Assembly: GCA_017480395.1 (NCBI GenBank)
Contig: JAFVAS010000199.1
Location: 1 to 6,327, forward strand
Direction of reading: 5' to 3'
From: Oscillospiraceae bacterium
Lineage (GTDB): Bacteria; Bacillota; Clostridia; Oscillospirales; Oscillospiraceae
DNA length: 6,327 bases
The stretch's first letter is position 1. Every line of letters starts with the position of its first letter. Below, in pieces: positions 1 through 4,688 of the stretch. The notes beneath the pieces were generated by a model. That model made no database searches. It was not told the origin of the DNA and was given only the letters and a program-made list of their open reading frames with translations. Position numbers and translations under genes: made by a program.

Positions 1-422
1 ATCTCCACAAAGGCCCTGTGTCCGCCCCCCGTCACGGTAACACAGATATCGAAGAGATAGCCGTTCTCGGCCCGGCCCACGGTAAACGTCCCGCGCTCCA
101 AATACGCCGCGATCTCCGGAACCCGCTCCGGCGCGATGGCCGAGAGCACCTGCAGCTCCAGCTCCGGGGCCGCGGCCACAATGCCCGCCGCCGCAGCCGC
201 AGCGATCCCCCGCAGACCGCCGGTGCCGGGCACCACCACGCTCTTCACATTTTTGATGATATTGGCGCTGGCCCGAATCTCCACCGCATCCGGCCGGACC
301 CCCAGGGTCTCCCCGGCCAGGGCCGCCGCATAGGCCACGGCGATGGGCTCGGTGCAGCCCATCGCCGGCACCAGCTCCTCCCGCAGACTCGCAACATATT
401 CCTGATACACCCGCGCGTCCAT
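1..422 (-). CDS. L-cysteine desulfidase / UPF0597 family protein (CyuA-like), N-terminal part
   Basis: This is the first 140 codons of a gene that runs off the left edge; family members are about 420-430 residues, so roughly two thirds is missing. I translated it from the ATG at 422-420, which follows a GGAGG box at 7 nt. The hallmark MGCTEP motif lies at residues 21-26, followed by an Ala-rich helix (IAVAYAAALAG), an NIIKNV segment near 54-59 and VPGTGG at 64-69. These are typical of the SDH_alpha-type family that includes E. coli CyuA (YhaM) and the archaeal L-cysteine desulfidase. Known enzymes convert L-cysteine to pyruvate, ammonia and sulfide with a [4Fe-4S] cluster, and Cys23 here corresponds to the first proposed cluster ligand; the other cysteines would lie outside the window. 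It is probably cytosolic, with no signal peptide. Some homologues are labelled serine dehydratase alpha-like, so the substrate (cysteine or serine) is not certain. It lies 169 nt below the sugar operon and may be a separate transcription unit. Confidence 0.88.
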   Translation of the reverse strand, partial: MDARVYQEYVASLREELVPAMGCTEPIAVAYAAALAGETLGVRPDAVEIRASANIIKNVKSVVVPGTGGLRGIAAAAAAGIVAAAPELELQVLSAIAPERVPEIAAYLERGTFTVGRAENGYLFDICVTVTGGGHRAFVE

Positions 423-429
423 GTCCGTG

Positions 430-434
430 CCTCC
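430..434 (-). promoter_or_regulatory. Ribosome binding site of the cysteine desulfidase gene
   Basis: The minus strand reads GGAGG here, 7 nt before the ATG at 422-420. This fixes the start of the left-edge gene. Confidence 0.8.
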
Positions 435-484
435 GTTGTCTCTTTGTTCCAAACCGCCCAGGGCACATCCCCAGGGAAACGCCG

Positions 485-514
485 AAAGGACACGGCGGTT
501 TGACCGTGTCCTTT
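485..514 (-). terminator. 11-bp perfect hairpin between the sugar operon and the cysteine desulfidase gene; possible terminator or attenuator
   Basis: Positions 485-495 (AAAGGACACGG) pair perfectly with 504-514 (CCGTGTCCTTT) around an 8-nt loop. The stem has an A-run on its 5' side and a T-run on its 3' side, as in bidirectional terminators, but only three U's follow before CGGC on the minus strand, so a classic U-tract is lacking. It stands 78 nt after the stop of the 3-epimerase gene and 62 nt before the next start. It could end the sugar operon inefficiently, or act as a regulatory hairpin in the leader of the next gene. The loop can pair with a downstream segment at 450-458 (see findings). 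Confidence 0.5.
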
Positions 515-591
515 GGCGGAACATCTCCATCCGCCCGCTGCAAGGGAGATCTTCCCTGTCTGTGTGTTTTTGATGGGCGGCCGCTCCTTCT

Positions 592-1443
592 CTACTCCGC
601 AATGGGGCGGAATTTCCCCCGCAGGAAGGCGGCGTTGTCCCGGATGGTCTGACGCCAGTCCTCCTGGCCAACATACCAGAACTCCGCCAGGAAGCGGCGC
701 ACCCCCAGCTCCAGGCTCTTCCGAATCACGGCGTCAAAGTCCACATGGCCCGTGCCATAGGGCACCTCCCGGAACACGCCGGGCACCGTCTCCTTCAGAT
801 GCACCGCGGCGATATGCCCCCGGCCGGACTCCAGATCGTCCAGCTCGGAGGTGCCGTAGGTCCTGGCGGCGTTGGTGATGTTGCCCACGTCGGGGTAGAC
901 CTGCAGATAGGGGGAGTTGACCTCCCGCACCCAATCCATGGCCTTCCCCACCGTGTTCATGAAGGGGGTCTCCATGGTCTCAAAGGCCAGGATGACGCCC
1001 TCCCTGGCGGCCATGTCCACGCATTTGCGCAGATTTTTGCCAAAGTCCGCCCGGGTCTGCTCCGTGCCCGGAACATAGTAGACGTCGTAGCCCGCCAGCT
1101 GAATGACCCGAATCCCCAGGCTGGCGGCCAGGGCGATGGCCCTCTCCATAATCTCCAGGCTCCGCGCCTGCACCGCCGGGTCGGGGTGGCCAAAGGGGTA
1201 CTTGCGGTGCCCGCTCAGGCAGATGGAGCGGATAAAACACCCCGTCTCCCACTGGGCGGCGGAGAGGTCGGCCAGCTCCCGATCTGTCCAGTCCAGCCGG
1301 GCCAGCTTTTCCTCCGTCTCGTCGATGGACAGCTCCAGAAAGTCGAAGCCGCTCTCCCTCGTCACCTGCAACTTCTCCCGCAGGGTGAGGGAGTTGGGCA
1401 TGCTCTTCTCATAGAGCCCCAGAAGATATTTCTTTTTGTCCAT
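592..1443 (-). CDS. ulaE: L-ribulose-5-phosphate 3-epimerase (UlaE/SgbU family)
   Basis: This is a 283-residue TIM-barrel sugar-phosphate epimerase of the xylose-isomerase-like superfamily. It interconverts L-xylulose 5-phosphate and L-ribulose 5-phosphate. Similarity to E. coli UlaE is strong throughout: LGLYEKSMP at the N-terminus, SIDETEEKLARLDW, CLSGHRKYPFG, GIRVIQLAGYDVYY, YPDVGN and HLKETVPGVF. The four metal ligands are recognisable as Glu155, Asp185, His215 and Glu254, equivalent to Glu155, Asp185, His211 and Glu251 of E. coli. I chose the ATG at 1443-1441, giving MDKKKYLLGLYEK, because it matches the E. coli N-terminus residue for residue; an in-frame ATG 18 nt upstream (1461-1459) has no ribosome binding site of its own. 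The gene overlaps the end of araD by 35 nt, so translation is probably coupled. The product feeds the AraD-type 4-epimerase encoded just upstream. It is cytosolic. Annotations such as hexulose-6-phosphate isomerase are used for the same family. Confidence 0.93.
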   Translation of the reverse strand: MDKKKYLLGLYEKSMPNSLTLREKLQVTRESGFDFLELSIDETEEKLARLDWTDRELADLSAAQWETGCFIRSICLSGHRKYPFGHPDPAVQARSLEIMERAIALAASLGIRVIQLAGYDVYYVPGTEQTRADFGKNLRKCVDMAAREGVILAFETMETPFMNTVGKAMDWVREVNSPYLQVYPDVGNITNAARTYGTSELDDLESGRGHIAAVHLKETVPGVFREVPYGTGHVDFDAVIRKSLELGVRRFLAEFWYVGQEDWRQTIRDNAAFLRGKFRPIAE

Positions 1444-2119
1444 AGTAGGCGTTGGCTCCATGTTTGCGGAAGTAGTGCTTATCCAGCTGCACCTGGGGCA
1501 CCGGGGTGGCGTTGGGGTTCAGCCGCTCGCAGTTGGCGGCCATCTCCGCCACCGTCTCCAGCACCACGGCGTTGTGCACCGCCTCCTCGGCGTCCTTGCC
1601 CCAGGTGAAGGGGCCGTGATGGCTGAACAGCACCCCGGGCACCGCCACCGGGTCCAGCGCGGCAAAGGTCTCCGCAATGACCCGGCCGGTATTGGCCTCA
1701 TAACCCGCCTCGATCTCCTCGGCGGTCAGGTCCCGGGTGCAGGGGATCTCGCCATAGAAATAGTCGGCGTGGGTGGTGCCGTAGCAGGGAATCCCCCGGC
1801 AGGCCTGGGCCCAGGCCGCCGCCCACTTGGAGTGGGTGTGCACGATGCCGCCCAGCTGGGGGAAGGCCTTGTAGAGCTCCAGATGGGTGGGCGTGTCGGA
1901 GGAGGGGCGCAACGTTCCCTCCACCACATTGCCCTCCAGATCGACCACCACCATATTCTCCGGCGAGAGCTCCTCATAGGCCACGCCGGAGGGCTTGATG
2001 ACAAAGAGACCCCGCTCCCGGTCAATGCCGCTGACATTGCCCCAGGTGAAGGTGACCAGCCCATAGGCGGGCAGCAGCATATTGGCCTCATAAACTTCCT
2101 TTTTCAACGCTTCCTGCAT
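1409..2119 (-). CDS. araD: L-ribulose-5-phosphate 4-epimerase (AraD/UlaF/SgbE family)
   Basis: This class II aldolase-fold epimerase of 236 residues converts L-ribulose 5-phosphate to D-xylulose 5-phosphate with a divalent metal, normally zinc. It is near-collinear with E. coli AraD: TWGNVSGIDRERG, FVIKPSGV, SSDTPTH, GGIVHTHS, GTTHADYFYG, HGPFTWGK and LDKHYFRKHGANAYYGQ. Expected active-site residues are present: Asn28 and Lys42 in the phosphate site, metal ligands His94, His96 and His168, Asp75, catalytic Asp119 and Tyr226. An upstream GTG at 2128 would add three residues, but I prefer the ATG at 2119-2117: it gives MQEALKKEVYEANMLLP, aligned with the start of E. coli AraD, and has GAGGTG 6 nt upstream. 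The tail runs about eight residues past the usual YYGQ end because the stop (TGA, 1409-1411) lies inside the next gene. It begins 25 nt after the kinase stop. The sequence alone cannot separate AraD from UlaF or SgbE, which catalyse the same reaction; the neighbouring 3-epimerase favours an L-xylulose-type route. Confidence 0.94.
   Translation of the reverse strand: MQEALKKEVYEANMLLPAYGLVTFTWGNVSGIDRERGLFVIKPSGVAYEELSPENMVVVDLEGNVVEGTLRPSSDTPTHLELYKAFPQLGGIVHTHSKWAAAWAQACRGIPCYGTTHADYFYGEIPCTRDLTAEEIEAGYEANTGRVIAETFAALDPVAVPGVLFSHHGPFTWGKDAEEAVHNAVVLETVAEMAANCERLNPNATPVPQVQLDKHYFRKHGANAYYGQKEISSGAL
1456..1459 (-). promoter_or_regulatory. Candidate ribosome binding site of the 3-epimerase gene, inside araD
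   Basis: GGAG on the minus strand lies 12 nt before the ATG at 1443-1441, a longer spacing than usual. It overlaps the upstream in-frame ATG (reads ATGGAG). It lies within the last codons of araD, so a ribosome finishing araD would pass over it. Initiation here is likely to depend on coupling. Confidence 0.4.
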
Positions 2120-2125
2120 GTTGAA

Positions 2126-2131
2126 CACCTC
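2126..2131 (-). promoter_or_regulatory. Ribosome binding site that fixes the araD start
   Basis: GAGGTG on the minus strand lies 6 nt before the ATG at 2119-2117. The alternative GTG start at 2128 would fall inside this box, which argues against it. Confidence 0.7.
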
Positions 2132-2144
2132 ATTTATCTGAATT

Positions 2145-3590
2145 TTATGGGTTGACTCGATGATAGAGCGACGCCTGCGCCCGCTGCTGTGCCCGGTAAA
2201 AGGCCGTCCGCGCCGGATTCGGCTGATACCGGGTCTCCTCCTTGGGGCAGACCGCCTCCCAGGTCAAGGACAGGTCGGAATAAAGCCCCAGGGCACAGAC
2301 CGTGCTCATCCACGCCCCAAGGGTGGTGGCCTCCGCGTCGGGGCGCACCGTCACCGCTCGCCCGGTCACGTCCGAGAGCAGCTGCACAAAGCCGCCGCAG
2401 CGGGTCAGCCCCCCGGCGCAGCTCAGATGCTCCACCGGCACATAGGCGGACATGCAGCCGATGTGGGCGCTGATCTCATAGCAGATGCCCTCCAGCAGGG
2501 CGCGCATACAGTCCTCCCACGTGGAGGACAGGGACAGGCCGGAGAAGACCCCCCGGGCCCGGCTGTTCCAGTCGGGCATGGAGCGGCCCTGAAAGTCGGG
2601 CAGGCAGAGGACACCCCCAGCCCCGGGGACGGTGCGATCCAGCACGCCGTTCAGGGCGTCATAGGACAGATCAGAGCAGAACTGGGCCATAAACCAGTCC
2701 AGCGCACAGCAGCAGGAGAGCAGATTGCTCTCCAGAATGTACTCCCCCGGCACCGCTGAGGCGTTGCAGACCACGTCCTGCTTCAACCCCTCGGGGACGC
2801 CGCGGGACGCCGCGATGAGATAGGCCCCGGTGCCCAGGTTGACGGAGAGGTCTCCGTCCCGGAGCACCCCCTGGCCCAGGGCACCGCACTGCTGGTCGCC
2901 GCCGCAGCTCACCACCGGGAGTCCCGGCGGGAGGCCGGTTTCCGCGGCAAAGGCGGCGCAGGTCGTCCCGATGACGCCGCCGGGCGCAACAATCTCGCAG
3001 AGCTTTTCCCGCTCCACCCCAAACAGGGCCAGCAGCTCCGAATCCCATTGCCGGGTGCGCAGATCCATCAGCAAAGAGCGGCTGCCATAGGTGGCGTCGG
3101 TGCGCACCCTCCCGGTCATGACGCCCACCAGATAGTCCGCCACCACCGCCAGCTTGTCCGCGGCGGCGTAGGTCTCCGGCTCGGCCTGGCGCAGCCAGGC
3201 CATTTTCGTCCCGGAGTAGACGGTGTTGACCCGGGAACCGGTTGCGGCGAACACCCGGTCGTTGTGGGCGCTGAGCCGGTCGGCAATCTCCGCATTGCGG
3301 GTGTCCTGCCACATGACGGCCCGGCGCAGGGGCGTCCCCTGTTCATCCACCGGGATCAGGGAGGAGCGCTGGGCCGTGAGGCCGATGGCGGCAATTCCGC
3401 CCCTCTTCCCCAGCTCGGCGGCGATGGCAAGCAGGGCCCGACGCCATTGGTCGGCATCCTGCTCCACCCGGCCTCCGGGCTGAAACTCCGGCTGGTATTT
3501 GATCTGCTTCTGTGCCAGCGCCCGTCCGCGCTCGTCCATCAGGGTCCCCCGCATGCTGGAGGTGCCCACATCCAGAATCAGAACGTTCAT
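2145..3590 (-). CDS. FGGY-family carbohydrate kinase, probably a ketopentose kinase (L-xylulokinase-like)
   Basis: A full-length (481 residues) cytosolic sugar kinase that transfers phosphate from ATP to a sugar hydroxyl. The FGGY N-domain covers about 1-240 and the C-domain about 248-440. Visible motifs are the ATP-phosphate loop LDVGTSS at 6-12, LTAQRSSLIPVD at 71-82, MWQDTRN at 93-99, the probable catalytic base Asp232 in CGGDQQCGALGQG, the second phosphate motif NLGTGAYL at 251-258 and the adenosine-site motif AGGLTRCGG at 392-400. The length fits L-xylulose, D-xylulose or glycerol kinases rather than classical AraB (about 560 residues). FGGY substrates cannot be read safely from sequence. 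The two downstream epimerases point to L-xylulose (as LyxK/SgbK) or L-ribulose, giving the 5-phosphate. The ATG at 3590-3588 starts 3 nt after the upstream stop (TAA, then ACG, then ATG) with only a weak GGA box, so termination-reinitiation is likely. It contains 17 cysteines, including three in a row at 293-295. Confidence 0.9.
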   Translation of the reverse strand: MNVLILDVGTSSMRGTLMDERGRALAQKQIKYQPEFQPGGRVEQDADQWRRALLAIAAELGKRGGIAAIGLTAQRSSLIPVDEQGTPLRRAVMWQDTRNAEIADRLSAHNDRVFAATGSRVNTVYSGTKMAWLRQAEPETYAAADKLAVVADYLVGVMTGRVRTDATYGSRSLLMDLRTRQWDSELLALFGVEREKLCEIVAPGGVIGTTCAAFAAETGLPPGLPVVSCGGDQQCGALGQGVLRDGDLSVNLGTGAYLIAASRGVPEGLKQDVVCNASAVPGEYILESNLLSCCCALDWFMAQFCSDLSYDALNGVLDRTVPGAGGVLCLPDFQGRSMPDWNSRARGVFSGLSLSSTWEDCMRALLEGICYEISAHIGCMSAYVPVEHLSCAGGLTRCGGFVQLLSDVTGRAVTVRPDAEATTLGAWMSTVCALGLYSDLSLTWEAVCPKEETRYQPNPARTAFYRAQQRAQASLYHRVNP

Positions 3591-3593
3591 CGT

Positions 3594-4625
3594 TTAATCC
3601 AGAATATCGTAGATGGCGATCTCGTCGGTCTCCCGGTTGGAGGCCAGCAGCGCCGGATGGCCGTCGCGCTCGAAGAGCATGCAGTTGGCCGCTCCTGCGC
3701 CCTTGTCCACGGTGTCATAGCGGTAGGCCCCGGAGGCGGCGTCATACCAGAATCCGGCCAGCAGCCGCTCCCCCTCCCGGTTGCCGCAGTAGACCGTGGG
3801 TCGGCCATAGACCGTGCCGCCGAAAATGGCGTGGAGAAAGGGCAGGGGCTCCGGGTACTGGTAGACCTTCTGCCAGCCCGCGTCGTCCCGGTGCCAGATG
3901 GCGACGGTGTCGCCGTGGAAGGGGCTGATGGTGAAGAGCTCCTCCACCCCGTCGCCGTCCAGGTCGAGCTTGACCGCGTCGCTGCACGCCTCGGCCAGCA
4001 GCGTCTCCACCGTCCACTCCCCGCCGGGATTCTGGGGCGGAGTCACCTCAAAGACCCCCTGGTCGCAGGAGACGATGCCATGGATGACGCCGTCCTTGAC
4101 AAACCGGGTGTAGCCGTGGTTGTGCCCCAGGCCCTCCCGCAGGACGGTCAGCTCCAGGGGCTGGGCGGGGTCCTCCGGCAGGACGCCCACATAGAGCTTG
4201 CCGGGAAACCGCCAGTCGTTCTTATATTCGTGGCCGGACTTCAACGTACAGGCTAATATATAGTTTACACCATTCACCGGGAGGATGTCAAACCGATGGA
4301 CAAAGGGCAGATCGGCCACCTTGGTGACCTGCCACCCCGCCTGCGTCCGCTGGGCGCAGACCAGAAAAGCCTCGGCGGAGTCGTTGGGGGAATAGAATTT
4401 GTGGGTGGACAGGAAGGCGTTCTCCATTCCGGGCACCGGCACCATGGTCATAATGCCGCCCGGCTCCTCCCAGACCGTGTCCAGCAGGTTGCCCGCCAGA
4501 TCGAAGCGGCGGCAGGGGTTGTGCTTCTCGGCGGCCACCAGCAGACTGCTCTGGCCATTCACGGTCACGGTGGACAGGGCATAGCATTTCTCCAGCGTGC
4601 CGATGACCTGTTTGCGATAGTTCAT
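3594..4625 (-). CDS. FG-GAP/VCBS-like beta-propeller protein, cytosolic, function unknown
   Basis: This 343-residue protein has no recognisable enzyme name. Repeated beta-strand blocks with a D-x-D-G-D-G-x-E calcium-type loop at 221-228 (LDLDGDGVEELF), another at FERDGHPALLAS (318-329), and final IAIYDILD suggest an FG-GAP-like propeller across the whole chain. There is no signal peptide or membrane segment at the N-terminus (MNYRKQVIGTLEKC), unlike most FG-GAP proteins, which are exported. Several histidines sit in conserved-looking motifs: STHKF (75), FVHRFD (110), GHNHGY (168, 170), SPFHGD (237) and FLHAI (265); these could form a metal site. The start at 4625 has AAGGAG 9 nt upstream. It sits 63 nt after the ene-reductase and 3 nt before the sugar kinase, so a role in the same sugar pathway is likely. 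A distant parallel is the propeller domain of fungal aldos-2-ulose dehydratase, but this is recollection of fold and motif style, not an alignment. Confidence 0.8.
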   Translation of the reverse strand: MNYRKQVIGTLEKCYALSTVTVNGQSSLLVAAEKHNPCRRFDLAGNLLDTVWEEPGGIMTMVPVPGMENAFLSTHKFYSPNDSAEAFLVCAQRTQAGWQVTKVADLPFVHRFDILPVNGVNYILACTLKSGHEYKNDWRFPGKLYVGVLPEDPAQPLELTVLREGLGHNHGYTRFVKDGVIHGIVSCDQGVFEVTPPQNPGGEWTVETLLAEACSDAVKLDLDGDGVEELFTISPFHGDTVAIWHRDDAGWQKVYQYPEPLPFLHAIFGGTVYGRPTVYCGNREGERLLAGFWYDAASGAYRYDTVDKGAGAANCMLFERDGHPALLASNRETDEIAIYDILD

Positions 4626-4634
4626 AAAAATCGA

Positions 4635-4640
4635 CTCCTT
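4635..4640 (-). promoter_or_regulatory. Ribosome binding site of the propeller gene
   Basis: AAGGAG on the minus strand lies 9 nt before the ATG at 4625-4623. It begins only 4 nt after the base of the 12-bp hairpin at 4645-4674, so folding of that hairpin could affect ribosome access. Confidence 0.7.
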
Positions 4641-4644
4641 ATAG

Positions 4645-4674
4645 CTGACGGAAAGGCATAAACCTTTCCGTCAG
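4645..4674 (-). other. Perfect 12-bp intercistronic hairpin
   Basis: Positions 4645-4656 (CTGACGGAAAGG) pair with 4663-4674 (CCTTTCCGTCAG), leaving a 6-nt loop. It fills most of the 63-nt gap between the ene-reductase and propeller genes. Neither strand has a U-tract after the stem: the minus strand continues CTATAAGGAG, straight into the ribosome binding site. It is therefore a poor intrinsic terminator. It could be an mRNA stability or processing element, an attenuator, or a protein-binding palindrome. The structure is seen; the role is inferred. Confidence 0.6.
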
Positions 4675-4688
4675 AATACATATGGGTT

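Noticed and set aside
18..503. A plus-strand open frame of 161 codons and a minus-strand frame at 245-493 near the left end
   Set aside because: Both overlap the cysteine desulfidase frame, whose MGCTEP and VPGTGG motifs and GGAGG site are decisive.
531..580. Weak inverted repeats (CCGCCC 531-536 with GGGCGG 575-580, and a 5-bp stem at 543-557) just after the 3-epimerase stop
   Set aside because: The stems are short, the outer loop is long and there is no U-tract, so chance in GC-rich DNA is a sufficient explanation. The 485-514 hairpin is the better terminator candidate.
2126..2128. GTG as the araD start
   Set aside because: It falls within the GAGGTG ribosome binding site, and the ATG 9 nt later aligns with the E. 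coli AraD N-terminus.
745..2155. Plus-strand open frames opposite the two epimerase genes (745-1608 and 1436-2155)
   Set aside because: They are antisense to genes with intact catalytic motifs, and their translations resemble no family. They follow from the GC-rich codon pattern.
2794..2813. Perfect tandem 10-bp repeat GGGACGCCGC inside the kinase gene
   Set aside because: It is a single duplication in GC-rich coding sequence encoding an ordinary loop (AASRGVPEG), with no frameshift and no further copies.
3048..4256. A 402-codon open frame on the plus strand across the kinase and propeller genes
   Set aside because: It lies antisense to two well-supported genes, has low-complexity Gly/Val/His/Arg-rich composition and no recognisable motif. 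Long antisense frames are expected in GC-rich DNA.
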